The translations under genes were made by a program, and so were the position numbers. Shown here piece by piece: positions 53,402-63,808 of a stretch of 64,000 bases of DNA. The stretch spans positions 1,233,501-1,297,500 of the forward strand of contig NZ_CP031834.1 of assembly GCF_003590645.1 (NCBI RefSeq), written 5' to 3'. The notes under the pieces were generated by a model. The model was given only the letters and a program-made list of their open reading frames with translations. It was not told the DNA's origin and made no database searches. Every line of letters starts with the position of its first letter. The stretch's first letter is position 1. Origin of the DNA: Mesorhizobium sp. DCY119 (GTDB taxonomy: Bacteria; Pseudomonadota; Alphaproteobacteria; Rhizobiales; Rhizobiaceae).

Positions 53402-54481
53402 ATGATCAGCTTGCCCCGCGACCGCATGGACCAGGTAGTGAAGCGCTTCGACATGCTCGAAGCGCAGATGGCCGCCGGTCCCGACCCCGAAGCCTATGTG
53501 AAGATGGCTTCGGAATACTCCGACATCCAGGACATGGTCGCGAGGATCAGGGAGCTTCGCGCCGCCGAGCAGGAACTTGCCGATCTCGAAACCATGCTGG
53601 CTGACAAGGGCACTGATGCCGAGATGCGGGCGCTGGCCGAAGGCGAGCTGCCGGGGGTCGAGGAAAAGATCGAATCCTTGCAGAAGGATATCCAGATCCT
53701 GCTGCTGCCCAAGGATGCAGCCGACGAGAAGAACGCGATCCTCGAAATCCGCGCCGGCACCGGCGGCGATGAAGCCGCACTTTTCGCCGGCGACCTGTTT
53801 CGCATGTATGAGCGCTACGCCGCCGAGCAGGGCTGGCGTTTCGAGGTCGCTTCGGCAAGCGAGGGCGAGGTCGGCGGCTACAAGGAAATCATCGCCACGG
53901 TGTCGGGCAAAGGTGTCTTTGCCAAGCTGAAATTCGAATCCGGCGTGCACCGCGTCCAGCGCGTGCCGGCGACCGAAGGCAGCGGGCGCATCCACACATC
54001 TGCAGCCACCGTCGCGGTGCTGCCGGAGGCCGAAGAAGTCGATATCGAGATACGCTCCGAAGACATCCGCATAGACACGATGCGCGCCTCGGGCTCGGGC
54101 GGCCAGCACGTCAACACCACCGATTCCGCTGTCCGCATCACCCATCTACCGACCGGCATCATGGTGGTGCAGGCGGAAAAATCGCAGCACCAGAACAGGG
54201 CGCGCGCCATGCAGATCCTGCGGGCGCGGCTGTTCGACATGGAGCGGTCGAAGGCGGACGAGGAGCGCTCGGAATCGCGCAAATCGCAGGTCGGCTCGGG
54301 CGATCGCTCGGAACGCATTCGCACCTACAATTTCCCGCAGGGCCGCGTGACCGACCACCGCATCAACCTCACGCTCTACAAGCTCGACCGGGTGATGATG
54401 GGCGAACTCGACGAGATCATCTCGGCGCTGATTTCCGATCATCAGTCGAAGCTTCTCGCCGACATCGGGCTGGATGGCTGA
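53402..54481 (+). CDS. prfA: peptide chain release factor 1
   Basis: 359 aa. The stop-codon reading motif PAT is at about 189-191 and the catalytic GGQ at 233-235 ([13 protein letters not shown]). It terminates translation at UAA and UAG. It overlaps prmC by 8 bp, which fits, since PrmC methylates the GGQ glutamine of this factor. Confidence 0.97.
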   Translation: MISLPRDRMDQVVKRFDMLEAQMAAGPDPEAYVKMASEYSDIQDMVARIRELRAAEQELADLETMLADKGTDAEMRALAEGELPGVEEKIESLQKDIQILLLPKDAADEKNAILEIRAGTGGDEAALFAGDLFRMYERYAAEQGWRFEVASASEGEVGGYKEIIATVSGKGVFAKLKFESGVHRVQRVPATEGSGRIHTSAATVAVLPEAEEVDIEIRSEDIRIDTMRASGSGGQHVNTTDSAVRITHLPTGIMVVQAEKSQHQNRARAMQILRARLFDMERSKADEERSESRKSQVGSGDRSERIRTYNFPQGRVTDHRINLTLYKLDRVMMGELDEIISALISDHQSKLLADIGLDG

Positions 54482-55346
54482 GACCGCGAAAACCGCCACG
54501 CTGTCAGGCGCTTTCCGCGCCGCGCGCGACAGGCTTGCGGGAGCCGGCGTCGATAATCCGGCACTGGATGCGCGGCTGATCGTCGAGCACTTTTCCGGCA
54601 CGACGCGCAAGGACGCCATATTGATGCCGGATCACGTGCTCGGCGCAGATGTGATCGCTGCGATCGATGCTGCGATAACCAGGCGAACCACAGGCGAGCC
54701 GGTTCATCGCATTCTCGGGTTTCGCGAATTCTATGGCCTGAAGCTTTATCTCTCGCCAGAGACGCTGGAGCCGCGCCCAGACACCGAAACGCTTGTCGAC
54801 ATGGTGCTGCCTTTCGTGCGCGAGACAGCCGAACGGGAAGGGGAGTGCCGCATCCTCGACCTTGGCACCGGCACCGGTGCGATCCCGCTCGCCCTGCTGA
54901 GCCAGGTGGAAAAGGCGGTCGCGGTTGGCGCCGATATTTCGCAAGGTGCGTTGACCACTGCTCGGCGAAATGCCGAGGAACTGGGGTTTGCGAACCGGTT
55001 CACTGCAAAAAAATCCGACTGGTTTGCAAAAATTTCCGGGCGCTTCCATTTAATCGTCTCAAATCCGCCCTATATACCTTCCAAAGACATTGATGGCCTT
55101 GAGCGAGACGTGCGAGACTTTGATCCGCATCTTGCGCTCGATGGCGGAGACGATGGTCTCGATCCCTATCGCATCATAGCCGCAGGAGCGGCACCCCATC
55201 TGGAACGAGGCGGCAAGATCGCCCTGGAAATCGGATTCGATCAGAGGATAGACGTTACAGGCATTTTCCGCGAGGCGGGATATGAGCTCGCAGTCGCAAG
55301 ACATGATCTTGCCGGAAACGACCGTGCGCTGTTTTTCCAACGTTGA
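54474..55346 (+). CDS. prmC: release factor glutamine methyltransferase
   Basis: 290 aa. SAM motif [17 protein letters not shown] (about 127-142) and the catalytic NPPY (197-200) for N5-glutamine methylation are intact, with an N-terminal five-helix domain and [11 protein letters not shown] before them. It modifies RF1 and RF2. It is translationally coupled to prfA. The last third is less G+C-rich than the rest. Confidence 0.96.
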   Translation: MAETAKTATLSGAFRAARDRLAGAGVDNPALDARLIVEHFSGTTRKDAILMPDHVLGADVIAAIDAAITRRTTGEPVHRILGFREFYGLKLYLSPETLEPRPDTETLVDMVLPFVRETAEREGECRILDLGTGTGAIPLALLSQVEKAVAVGADISQGALTTARRNAEELGFANRFTAKKSDWFAKISGRFHLIVSNPPYIPSKDIDGLERDVRDFDPHLALDGGDDGLDPYRIIAAGAAPHLERGGKIALEIGFDQRIDVTGIFREAGYELAVARHDLAGNDRALFFQR

Positions 55347-55656
55347 ATCAAAGTGTTGTATTGAATCGAAAAAATACTTGGCAACTCCTGGGAATGCCGC
55401 TAGGTTCGAATTACCGGATGAGACGAAGCAGGCAGTGCTGTTATCGATTCGGTTCCCTTGGAAACAAACTGCCTTCTTGCGTAAACGACGCTTTTGCTTC
55501 GTGTGGGGATCGCCCGGCAAGTGACAAGAGACCAAACGGAATGGCACGTGACGCCAACGCAATTGATGCGGGCGAACACCATCGTAAGTACACGAAACGG
55601 CTGGCCGCCGAGGCGCCCCGTTTGCGCAATTTTTTCTAAATAATGAAGAGAGTCGG
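55347..55656. other. intergenic region between prmC and the DUF4167 gene
   Basis: About 310 bp, less G+C-rich than its flanks. No recognised gene: overlapping short frames (for example one starting ATG 55541, 32 codons) have no strong ribosome binding site and no known relatives. It should hold the promoter of the DUF4167 gene. Confidence 0.6.
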
Positions 55657-56475
55657 ATGAGGCCACAACAGCAGAACAGGCGCATGCGCGGCCGCAACAA
55701 CAATGGCGGTGGCGGTAGCAATAATAACAATAACAACAACAATAATAACAACCGCAAGGGACCAAACCCGCTGACGCGCAATTACGAAAGCAACGGTCCG
55801 GATGTGAAAATCCGCGGCTCGGCGCAACAGATCGCCGAAAAATACGCCACGCTTGCCCGCGATGCACAAAGTGCCGGCGACCGCGTGATGGCGGAAAACT
55901 ACCTGCAGCATGCCGAGCATTACAATCGCATCATTGCCGCCGCCCAGGCGCAGATGCCGATCCAGCACGTGCAGCAGCAGAACCGCGACGACATGGACGA
56001 CGATTCGGATCAGGATTTCGACAATGTCGGCAACGCGGTCAACGCTCCGCAGCACGGCAATGGACAGCAGTCCGGTGGCCAGGAGCCCGAGGCGTCTCAG
56101 GATGCAAGCGATGGTTCGGGGCCACAGCCGGTCATCGAGGGCACGCCCGCCGAAGTCGCACTGAACACCGAAACGGCAACCGAGCCTACGGCTGGTCGTG
56201 GCCGTGGCCGCCGTCCGAGGCCGCCTCAGGCAGCACCTGCGCCGGAACCGGTTGCGGAAGCTGCCCCGGCAGCCGAAGCTGCTCCGGTCGCTGAAGCGAC
56301 CCCGGCGGCTGAGGCTGCTGCTGAAGAAGCTGCTCCGGCACCGCGTCGCGGCCGTCGTCCGCGCCGTGGCGAGCGTCTTCCCGACGAAGCGAAGGCCGAG
56401 GCTTCCGGCGAAGCGTCTGCCGAGGCCGCACCGGATGCGGATGGCAATACGGTTCTGGCAGCCGTCAACGGCTGA
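55657..56475 (+). CDS. DUF4167 family protein with poly-asparagine tract
   Basis: 272 aa. The basic/Asn-rich N-terminus (RGRNNNGGGGS then eleven Asn, residues 22-32) is followed by the conserved DUF4167 core (PDVKIRGSAQQIAEKYATLARDAQSAGDRVMAENYLQHAEHY, about 48-90). The rest is low-complexity: Glu/Ala/Pro repeats and RGRRPRR boxes. The composition suggests an RNA-binding or ribonucleoprotein role, but the function is unknown. Its place between prmC and clpB is conserved in Rhizobiales. The ATG at 55657 is preceded by AAGAGAG. Confidence 0.93.
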   Translation: MRPQQQNRRMRGRNNNGGGGSNNNNNNNNNNNRKGPNPLTRNYESNGPDVKIRGSAQQIAEKYATLARDAQSAGDRVMAENYLQHAEHYNRIIAAAQAQMPIQHVQQQNRDDMDDDSDQDFDNVGNAVNAPQHGNGQQSGGQEPEASQDASDGSGPQPVIEGTPAEVALNTETATEPTAGRGRGRRPRPPQAAPAPEPVAEAAPAAEAAPVAEATPAAEAAAEEAAPAPRRGRRPRRGERLPDEAKAEASGEASAEAAPDADGNTVLAAVNG

Positions 56476-56501
56476 TCGACCTTTCTATCGACAGGAATAT
56501 G

Positions 56502-56533
56502 CGGCGGGGACTTTGTCTCCGCCGTTTTTGTTT
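56502..56533 (+). terminator. intrinsic terminator after the DUF4167 gene
   Basis: A 9-bp stem GGCGGGGAC / GTCTCCGCC (one G-U) with a TTT loop at 56503-56523, followed by GTTTTTGTTT. It separates this transcript from clpB. Confidence 0.85.
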
Positions 56534-56553
56534 GTACGGTTGGTTGATGCCGT

Positions 56554-56583
56554 CTTGAGGAATTTTCGCGCATTCCCATATCT
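56554..56583 (+). promoter_or_regulatory. heat-shock (RpoH/sigma-32) promoter of clpB
   Basis: -35 CTTGAGG (56554-56560) and -10 CCCATATCT (56575-56583) with a 14-bp spacer, close to the sigma-32 consensus CTTGAAA-N13-15-CCCATNT. It lies about 90 bp upstream of the clpB ATG. Confidence 0.8.
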
Positions 56584-56674
56584 GGTTTGAAATGAACCCG
56601 GCTCGATAGAGGGGGTTCGTCACCATAAGCTGATCCGGTGCCGCAAAGCGGGCCGGTGATGAAAGGAGACAGGT

Positions 56675-59281
56675 ATGAATCTAGAGAAATACTCCGAGCG
56701 CGTTCGGGGCTTCATCCAGTCCGCGCAAACGCTCGCACTATCCAGAAATCATCAGCAGTTCACCCCCGAACATATCCTGAAGGTTCTCGTCGACGACGAT
56801 GAAGGCCTTGCTGCGTCGCTGATCGAGCGCGCCGGCGGTCGTCCGCGCGACGTCAAGCTCGGCGTGGAGGCGGCACTTGAGGCGATGCCGAAGGTTGAAG
56901 GCGGCAACGGCCAGCTCTATCTGGCGCAGCCGCTGGCGAAGGTGTTTTCCACGGCGGAAGAACTGGCCAAGAAGGCCGGTGACAGTTTCGTCACCGTCGA
57001 GCGTCTGCTGCAGGCGCTTGCCATGGAAAAGTCGGCCAAGACCGCCGACATCCTGGCCAAGGCCGGCGTAACTCCCCAGGCGCTGAACCAGGTCATCAAC
57101 GATGTCCGCAAGGGGCGCACCGCCGACTCGGCTTCTGCGGAGCAGGGCTATGACGCGCTGAAGAAATATGCGCGCGACCTGACCGCCGATGCGCGTGCCG
57201 GCAAGCTCGATCCGGTCATCGGCCGCGACGACGAGATCCGCCGCACCATCCAGGTCCTGTCGCGGCGCACCAAGAACAACCCTGTGCTGATCGGTGAACC
57301 CGGCGTCGGCAAGACGGCGATCGCCGAAGGGCTGGCGCTGCGCATCGTCAATGGCGACGTGCCGGAATCGCTCAAGGACAAGCAGTTGATGGCGCTCGAC
57401 ATGGGCTCGTTGATTGCCGGTGCGAAATATCGTGGCGAGTTCGAGGAGCGGCTGAAGGCTGTCCTGTCCGAGGTGACGGCTGCCAATGGCAACATCATCC
57501 TGTTCATTGACGAGATGCACACGCTGGTCGGTGCAGGCAAGGCCGATGGCGCGATGGATGCCTCGAACCTGCTCAAGCCGGCGCTTGCACGCGGCGAGCT
57601 TCACTGCGTCGGCGCGACCACGCTGGAAGAGTATCGCAAGCATGTCGAAAAGGATGCAGCACTTGCGCGGCGTTTCCAGCCGGTGTTCGTCGAGGAACCG
57701 ACCGTCGAAGATACGGTCTCGATCCTGCGCGGCCTGAAGGAGAAATACGAGCAGCACCACAAGGTGCGCATTTCCGACTCTGCGCTGGTTTCGGCTGCAA
57801 CGCTGTCGAACCGCTACATTGCCGACCGTTTCCTGCCTGACAAGGCAATCGATCTCGTCGACGAGGCCGCATCGCGGCTGCGCATGCAGGTCGATTCCAA
57901 GCCGGAAGCGCTGGACGAGGTCGACCGCCGCATCATGCAGCTCAAGATCGAGCGCGAGGCACTAAAGGTCGAGACGGACGAAGCCTCCAAAGACCGGCTT
58001 GTCCGGCTTGAGAACGAGCTCGCCAATCTGGAAGAGGAATCGACGGAGATCACCTCGAAATGGCAGGCGGAAAAGCAGAAGCTTGGCCTCGCCGCCGACC
58101 TCAAGAAAGAGCTTGAAGAGGCCCGCAACGAACTCGCCATTGCGCAGCGCAAGGGCGAGTTCCAGAAGGCGGGCGAGCTTGCCTATGGCCGCATCCCTGA
58201 ATTGGAAAAGCGCCTGCAGGAGGCGGAAGCCCAGGACGGCAAGGTCGGCATGGTCGAGGAGGTGGTCACGCCCGACCACGTCGCCCATATCGTCTCGCGC
58301 TGGACTGGAATTCCGGTCGACAAGATGCTGCAGGGCGAGCGCGACAAGCTGTTGCGCATGGAAGACGAGATCGCCAAGCGCGTCATCGGCCAGGGCGAAG
58401 CGGTGCAAGCCGTTTCCAAAGCGGTGCGTCGTGCGCGCGCCGGGCTTCAAGACCCGAACCGGCCGATCGGCTCGTTCATGTTCCTGGGCCCGACGGGTGT
58501 CGGCAAGACCGAGCTGACCAAGGCGCTGGCGAGCTTCCTGTTCGACGACGAGAGCGCCATGGTGCGCATCGACATGTCTGAGTTCATGGAGAAGCACTCG
58601 GTGTCGCGGCTCATCGGCGCGCCTCCCGGCTATGTCGGCTATGAGGAGGGCGGTGCGCTGACCGAAGCGGTGCGGCGCCGGCCCTATCAGGTCATACTGT
58701 TCGACGAGATCGAGAAGGCGCATCCCGATGTCTTCAACGTGTTGCTGCAGGTGCTCGACGATGGCCGCCTGACCGACGGTCAGGGCCGTACGGTCGATTT
58801 CCGCAACACGCTGATCATCATGACGTCGAACCTCGGCGCGGAATATCTCGTCAATCTCGGCGAGGATCAGGACGTCGACATCGTTCGCGATGAAGTCATG
58901 GCTGTGGTCAAGGCGTCGTTCCGGCCGGAGTTCCTGAACCGTGTCGACGAAGTCATCCTGTTCCACAGGCTGCGCCGTCAGGACATGGGTAAGATCGTCG
59001 AGATCCAGTTGAAGCGGCTGGAAAGCCTGCTTGCCGATCGCAAGATCAGGCTGGAGCTGGATGCCGAGGCCATCGACTGGCTGGCCAACAAGGGCTACGA
59101 CCCGGCCTATGGCGCACGCCCGTTGAAGCGTGTCATGCAGAAGGAACTGCAGGACCCGCTGGCTGAGAAGATCCTGCTCGGCGAAATCCTCGACGGCTCG
59201 AAGGTGAAGGTCACCGCCGGTTCGGATCGGTTGAACTTCCGTTCGAAGCCGGTAAAGGTCGAGGCCGAAAAGGCGGCTTAA
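56675..59281 (+). CDS. clpB: ATP-dependent disaggregase ClpB
   Basis: 868 aa. N domain ([21 protein letters not shown]), NBD1 with Walker A GEPGVGKT, the coiled-coil M domain (about 400-525), and NBD2 with Walker [15 protein letters not shown] and [29 protein letters not shown]. It rescues aggregated proteins with DnaK. The RBS is AAAGGAGAC. A sigma-32 type promoter lies upstream and a 16-bp terminator stem downstream. Confidence 0.98.
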   Translation: MNLEKYSERVRGFIQSAQTLALSRNHQQFTPEHILKVLVDDDEGLAASLIERAGGRPRDVKLGVEAALEAMPKVEGGNGQLYLAQPLAKVFSTAEELAKKAGDSFVTVERLLQALAMEKSAKTADILAKAGVTPQALNQVINDVRKGRTADSASAEQGYDALKKYARDLTADARAGKLDPVIGRDDEIRRTIQVLSRRTKNNPVLIGEPGVGKTAIAEGLALRIVNGDVPESLKDKQLMALDMGSLIAGAKYRGEFEERLKAVLSEVTAANGNIILFIDEMHTLVGAGKADGAMDASNLLKPALARGELHCVGATTLEEYRKHVEKDAALARRFQPVFVEEPTVEDTVSILRGLKEKYEQHHKVRISDSALVSAATLSNRYIADRFLPDKAIDLVDEAASRLRMQVDSKPEALDEVDRRIMQLKIEREALKVETDEASKDRLVRLENELANLEEESTEITSKWQAEKQKLGLAADLKKELEEARNELAIAQRKGEFQKAGELAYGRIPELEKRLQEAEAQDGKVGMVEEVVTPDHVAHIVSRWTGIPVDKMLQGERDKLLRMEDEIAKRVIGQGEAVQAVSKAVRRARAGLQDPNRPIGSFMFLGPTGVGKTELTKALASFLFDDESAMVRIDMSEFMEKHSVSRLIGAPPGYVGYEEGGALTEAVRRRPYQVILFDEIEKAHPDVFNVLLQVLDDGRLTDGQGRTVDFRNTLIIMTSNLGAEYLVNLGEDQDVDIVRDEVMAVVKASFRPEFLNRVDEVILFHRLRRQDMGKIVEIQLKRLESLLADRKIRLELDAEAIDWLANKGYDPAYGARPLKRVMQKELQDPLAEKILLGEILDGSKVKVTAGSDRLNFRSKPVKVEAEKAA

Positions 59282-59286
59282 AACGA

Positions 59287-59324
59287 TGAACTGCCCCTGC
59301 GCGGCTCAGCGCGGGGGCAGTTCA
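59287..59324. terminator. bidirectional terminator between clpB and the convergent membrane gene
   Basis: A 16-bp stem with one T-G wobble (TGAACTGCCCC... / ...GGGGCAGTTCA) and a 6-nt loop. On the minus strand it is followed by a TTTT run; on the plus strand by ATTGTTT. It overlaps the stop of the convergent gene. Confidence 0.8.
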
Positions 59325-60092
59325 CATTGTTTCGATCGGAACTGGGTCATTTTGGTTTGCGCCGATATTTTCAGCGCGCAGATAGGCCCGTGAAAGAATG
59401 ACCGAAGTCATGATGACCTGATACCCGCCTATGATCGCGGCTAGCAGTGCGGTGCATAGCAAAGCAAAATCGAAGCCACCAGTTGCCGGAAAATAATCTC
59501 CTCCCGCGCCGAGCACAATCGCGGCAATGAGCGCCACGACAAGCTGCACAATTGTCAGAAGTCCAAAGGACAGAATAAGTCTCGGGAATGCGTAGGAGAA
59601 ACTTATGTTCCCACGCCGTCCTGCCTTTGAAAACGTCTTGTCATTTTGCATGAGTACGGCGGGGAGCATCGTTCCCCACTTTGCGAAAACGATCGCTGAC
59701 AATAGGACTAGCGCCAGAATTGTCGTGGAAACGACGACATTTTTCCCCCAGCCTATCCCAGATAGAATTACTACCAGGAGAAACGTAGGAACAACCGAGA
59801 TTACCCCCAACGCAATCGTCCTGAAAAAAAAGCCGATCATGTACTTTGGGTTTTTGCGTTGGAGTTCGCGCATCGCATCAAAAGCTCTAATGTTCGACAG
59901 AACTGACAAATGTGCTGGAATGGCTAAAATCACCGATGTGAACACAAGGGCGAAGTTATTTCCTGATGTTTGCTTAAGGAATTCTTGCAGAATGCCAATG
60001 GCTGGTAACACTGCACAATAAGCCAAGAATAATTCGCTATTTTGCCTTATGACCCATATCGATTTGGACCATATATTGGTGCCGTCATCCAT
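59322..60092 (-). CDS. multi-pass membrane protein of unknown function (A+T-richer)
   Basis: 256 aa with five or six hydrophobic segments (for example ALGVISVVPTFLLVVILSGIG and LLTIVQLVVALIAAIVLGAG). I recognise no family; the layout resembles uncharacterised bacterial membrane proteins with a DUF-like six-helix bundle. Its G+C content is visibly lower than its neighbours' and codon use differs, suggesting recent acquisition. It sits between clpB and yjbR, where related genomes would be expected to be more uniform. Confidence 0.75.
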   Translation of the reverse strand: MDDGTNIWSKSIWVIRQNSELFLAYCAVLPAIGILQEFLKQTSGNNFALVFTSVILAIPAHLSVLSNIRAFDAMRELQRKNPKYMIGFFFRTIALGVISVVPTFLLVVILSGIGWGKNVVVSTTILALVLLSAIVFAKWGTMLPAVLMQNDKTFSKAGRRGNISFSYAFPRLILSFGLLTIVQLVVALIAAIVLGAGGDYFPATGGFDFALLCTALLAAIIGGYQVIMTSVILSRAYLRAENIGANQNDPVPIETM

Positions 60093-60210
60093 TGATGATC
60101 TGCCCGCCGCGTTGCCTCACAAAAACATAAGTAAAATTCGATGCCTTGGATAGGTGTTTTTCGTGGTCACTTAAGCGGGTAAGTTCTAACGATATGCGAC
60201 AAGGGCGACG

Positions 60211-60567
60211 ATGACTTTAGACGATTACAACGGCTTCTGCGCCTCGCTGCCTTCCACCACCCATGTCGTTCAATGGGGTGGGGCGCATGTGTGGAAAGTC
60301 GGCGGCAAGGTTTTTGCCATCGGCGGGTGGAATGACGGTGACGGCCTCTTCGTCACCTTCAAGTGCTCCGAAATGGCCTACGATATCCTCAAGGAGCAGC
60401 CGGGCCTGCGGCCTGCTCCCTATCTCGCCTCGCGCGGCATGAAATGGATCCAGCGGCAGACCGGCGAAAGCATGGATGCCGACGCGCTGAAGGACTATTT
60501 GCGCGAAAGCTACCGGCTCATCGTGCAGAAGCTTCCGAAGGCTGCGCGCAAGGAACTCGGATTATAG
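60211..60567 (+). CDS. MmcQ/YjbR-family DNA-binding-like protein
   Basis: 118 aa. The YjbR fold is indicated by THVVQWGGAHVWKVGGKVFAIGGW, LFVTFKCSEMAYDILKEQPGLRPAPYLASRGMKWI and a C-terminal SYRLIVQKLPK helix. The family has a double-wing fold; the function is unknown and nucleic-acid binding is only suggested. It is a single gene upstream of the transpeptidase. Confidence 0.9.
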   Translation: MTLDDYNGFCASLPSTTHVVQWGGAHVWKVGGKVFAIGGWNDGDGLFVTFKCSEMAYDILKEQPGLRPAPYLASRGMKWIQRQTGESMDADALKDYLRESYRLIVQKLPKAARKELGL

Positions 60568-60704
60568 CCATAGCGCGGCCATCTTCATGCCGGGTTCATA
60601 TTGGAACTTCTAACCGTATCAACGCATTTGCGGGTATCCGTATGATTGAGCGCGGGATGCTGCCGGTTCGCGGCGGCAAGGACGAATCGGGGATTTTGGC
60701 TAGA

Positions 60705-62180
60705 ATGGTCGGCAAACTCTTTGTTGTTTCGGCTTTTGCAGCAGGTTTTTGCACCCTCAGTGCGCAGGCTTCCGTAGCGTCGGATACGCGTTCGGAGGAG
60801 AATTCCCGGCGAATCACCGTGAATGGCGGCGACGTGCTGCTCGCCCAGGCCGGCGATGTCGAAGTCTATTTCGACGGCAACGGCAACAGGGTGATCGTCG
60901 ATTCCTACACGGGTCAGGTGATCGCCATTCAGCCGCCCCGTGGTGTTGTCGGCCAGCGCGACAGGAGAGCCTTGCGTCAGCGCGAGGTGCGCCGTAGCGA
61001 TCGCTATTATCAGGGCGATCCCGGCTATGGCGAACGCTCGCGGCGCGACGAACTGCTGGGCCCAGCTGACGAAGGCTATGACGAATATCCGAACAATGGC
61101 GGCTATTCGCGCAATGTGCCGCGCGAAGAATTCCCGCCCGCTCCGGGCCGGGCGTTTCCCGATGAGCAGGCCGATCCCAACGGCGGCTACGAGCCCGAGC
61201 CGCAGATCGTCCGGCGCGAGCCGATCGAGCGGTCTCCGCTGAACACTCCGGGAGTTGAAACACCACAGACGTCGCCATCGATCTCCGAACCACCAGCCAT
61301 TGGTGGCGCAACGGTCGAACCGCCGACGACCTTCACTGCGCGCGAAGATGTCGCCGGCATGCAGATTCTGATGGATCGCGCCGGTGCGTCGCCTGGCGTC
61401 ATCGACGGAAAGTTCGGCTCGAATGTCGACAAGGCGTTCGAGGCCTATCGGCAGCTGACGGGAACCAACCTGAAATCCACGGATACGGCCGCCATCAAGG
61501 AGGCGCTCGCTGCGTCCGGCGGTGATCCGTTTATCAACTACACCATCACGCCGGAAGATGCGGCCGGGCCGTTCGTGGCCTCGGTGCCTGCCGACTACAG
61601 CCAGAAGGCGCAGCTCGATCACATGAGCTACACCTCGGTTCCAGAGATGCTGGCCGAGCGGTTCCACATGGACGAAACCTATCTCAGGTCGCTCAACCCG
61701 CAGGCCAATTTCTCGCGGCCGGGTACGATTGTCCGTGTCGCCAATATAGGCAAGCCGGCCACGACAAAGGTTCAGCGCATCATAGCCGACAAGGGGCTCA
61801 AGCAGGTCCGCGCCTATGATGCCGAGGGCAAGCTTGTCGCTGCCTACCCAGCGACGATCGGCTCGTCGGATACGCCGTCGCCGACGGGTACGCATGCCGT
61901 GTCGCGCGTCGCGCTCAATCCGAACTACACCTACAACCCCAAGCTCAACTTCAAGCAGGGCGACAACGACAAGATCCTGACCATTCCACCCGGTCCTAAC
62001 GGCCCGGTTGGTTCGGTGTGGATCGCGCTCGACAAGCCGACCTACGGCATCCACGGCACGCCCGACCCCTCCAAGATCGGCAAGACCGAAAGCCATGGCT
62101 GCGTGCGCCTGACGAACTGGGATGCGCAGGAACTGGCGAAACTGGTGAGCCCTGGCGTCACGGTCGAGTTCACGGATTGA
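60705..62180 (+). CDS. L,D-transpeptidase (YkuD/ErfK family)
   Basis: 491 aa from the ATG at 60705, which gives a clean signal peptide (MVGKLFVVSAFAAGFCTLSAQA); ATGs at 60642 and 60657 would add a polar tail. A low-complexity Asp/Tyr/Pro region (about 85-190) is followed by a PG_binding_1-like segment (about 216-250), a LysM-like stretch (YTSVPEMLAERFHMDETYLRSLNP) and the YkuD domain with IHGTPDP and catalytic SHGCVRLTNWD. It forms 3-3 cross-links or attaches proteins to peptidoglycan. Confidence 0.92.
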   Translation: MVGKLFVVSAFAAGFCTLSAQASVASDTRSEENSRRITVNGGDVLLAQAGDVEVYFDGNGNRVIVDSYTGQVIAIQPPRGVVGQRDRRALRQREVRRSDRYYQGDPGYGERSRRDELLGPADEGYDEYPNNGGYSRNVPREEFPPAPGRAFPDEQADPNGGYEPEPQIVRREPIERSPLNTPGVETPQTSPSISEPPAIGGATVEPPTTFTAREDVAGMQILMDRAGASPGVIDGKFGSNVDKAFEAYRQLTGTNLKSTDTAAIKEALAASGGDPFINYTITPEDAAGPFVASVPADYSQKAQLDHMSYTSVPEMLAERFHMDETYLRSLNPQANFSRPGTIVRVANIGKPATTKVQRIIADKGLKQVRAYDAEGKLVAAYPATIGSSDTPSPTGTHAVSRVALNPNYTYNPKLNFKQGDNDKILTIPPGPNGPVGSVWIALDKPTYGIHGTPDPSKIGKTESHGCVRLTNWDAQELAKLVSPGVTVEFTD

Positions 62181-62256
62181 TAGAATAGTCGTTGGACTGC
62201 CGTTTCTTGTCGGCAGGTCGCTAACCGGTGTTCGGGCACGCGCATAATGTCGCTGT

Positions 62257-63798
62257 ATGAGCACGCCCGAATCAGCAATCCTGAACAACGAACTGCCGCC
62301 GAAGGCGGCCCGGACGTTCTGTCCGCCGGCGAGCCGCCGCTTCGTCATGTTCTCGGCAATACTCGCCTCCAGCATGGGCTTCATCGACGGTTCGGTCGTG
62401 TCACTGGCAATGCCGGCGATCCGCGCCGATCTTGGCGCGTCGCTGATCGACGCCCAGTGGATCAGCAACGGCTACATGCTCTTTCTCTCCGCGCTCGTGC
62501 TGCTTGGCGGTGCGGCCGGCGATGTCTTCGGTGTGCGCAACATCTTCGCCGGTGGCATAGCGGTGTTCATGGTGACGTCGCTGCTTTGCGCCATCTCGAC
62601 GGATGCCGACATGCTGATCGTCATGCGCGCGTTGCAAGGCGTGGGTGCGGCCTTCATGGTTCCGGGCAGCCTTGCCATCATCGCGAAATCCTTTCCGGCT
62701 GACATGCGCGGCAAGGCGATCGGCCAATGGGCGGCTTTCTCTTCGCTGACGATGGCGCTGGGGCCGTTTCTGGGCGGCATGGTTCTGTCGTTCGGCGATC
62801 CATGGATGTGGCGGCTGATATTTGCCATCAACGTGCCGATCGGCGTTCTGGCGCTGGTCATGATCTTCGGCAAAGTGCCGGCGGATCGGCCGTCGGAGAC
62901 GCGCCGCCTCGATATTCCGGGCGCAGTTCTGGCGACGGTGGGGCTAGGCGTCATTGCCTGGGGCCTGACCAGTTTCGGCCTGCCCGCCGAAGGTCAGCTT
63001 GTCGCGCCGATCATATGGGTCGTGATCGGCATTGCGCTGTTTGCCGCCTTCATTCTCTGGGAGAGCCATACCCGTTCGCCGATGGTGAAGCTGGAGCTGT
63101 TCCGCTCGCGCGCTTTTTCAGGCGCCAATCTCTATACGCTGATCCTGTTCTTTGCCTTCAGTGCCGTGCTGTTCTTCCTGCCGATGACGCTCGTTTCGGC
63201 CTGGGGCACCAAGGAATGGCAGGTCAGTCTGCTGTTCATTCCGCTGTCACTGTTCATCGCGCTGCTTTCCGGTTCCGCCGGCAGGCTTGCGGATCGGCGC
63301 GGGCCGCGCCTGCCGCTTACCCTGGGCGCCGCCATCGTGACCGTGTCCTATACCGGCCTGGCGCTCACCATGCCCTTGATGCAGATATGGACGGTAACGC
63401 TTCCCCTACTGTTGCTGAACGGTCTCGGCATGGCAATCCTGGTATCGCCGCTTTCGGCGGCCGTGATGCTGGCGACGCCTGATGAGGATACCGGGCTGGC
63501 TTCCGGTGTGAACAACGCGGTTGCACGGGCGGCGGGTTTGATGGCGGTTGCAGCACTCGGCGCCGTGGCCGGTCTGGTTTTCGCGAAAGTTCTTGGGGAG
63601 GGCGCGCCGGGCGTCGAATTCGGTGCATTTTCGCCGACGCCTTTGACGCCGGCGATAGAGGCCCTGCGCGTCGAGGCAACGAATCGGGCGTTTCAGGCAA
63701 TCGCCGGGATATCAGCGGCGATGTGCGCGCTGGCGGGTATCATAGCCTGGGTCACCCAGCCGGCATGGCGTGAGAAAAGATCTGATCTGCCAAGCTAG
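62257..63798 (+). CDS. DHA2-family MFS multidrug transporter (14 helices)
   Basis: 513 aa with 14 membrane segments. It opens after about 25 residues with FVMFSAILASSMGFIDGSVVSLAMPAIR, a typical DHA2 helix 1, then AGDVFGVRNIF (motif A position) and GQWAAFSSLTMALGPFLGGMV (motif C). It is a proton-driven drug or metabolite efflux pump of the EmrB/QacA type. No membrane-fusion partner is adjacent. Confidence 0.92.
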   Translation: MSTPESAILNNELPPKAARTFCPPASRRFVMFSAILASSMGFIDGSVVSLAMPAIRADLGASLIDAQWISNGYMLFLSALVLLGGAAGDVFGVRNIFAGGIAVFMVTSLLCAISTDADMLIVMRALQGVGAAFMVPGSLAIIAKSFPADMRGKAIGQWAAFSSLTMALGPFLGGMVLSFGDPWMWRLIFAINVPIGVLALVMIFGKVPADRPSETRRLDIPGAVLATVGLGVIAWGLTSFGLPAEGQLVAPIIWVVIGIALFAAFILWESHTRSPMVKLELFRSRAFSGANLYTLILFFAFSAVLFFLPMTLVSAWGTKEWQVSLLFIPLSLFIALLSGSAGRLADRRGPRLPLTLGAAIVTVSYTGLALTMPLMQIWTVTLPLLLLNGLGMAILVSPLSAAVMLATPDEDTGLASGVNNAVARAAGLMAVAALGAVAGLVFAKVLGEGAPGVEFGAFSPTPLTPAIEALRVEATNRAFQAIAGISAAMCALAGIIAWVTQPAWREKRSDLPS

Positions 63799-63808
63799 GC
63801 GAGCCCGA

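Noticed and set aside
55541..55639. Short 32-codon frame before the DUF4167 gene
   Set aside because: No convincing ribosome binding site or conservation evidence; kept as intergenic.
60606..60628. GGAAC...CG upstream of the transpeptidase, resembling an EcfG stress promoter
   Set aside because: The -10 element does not read CGTT at the right spacing.
60585..62468. 627-codon minus-strand frame opposite the L,D-transpeptidase
   Set aside because: Shadow of a gene with an intact YkuD active site.
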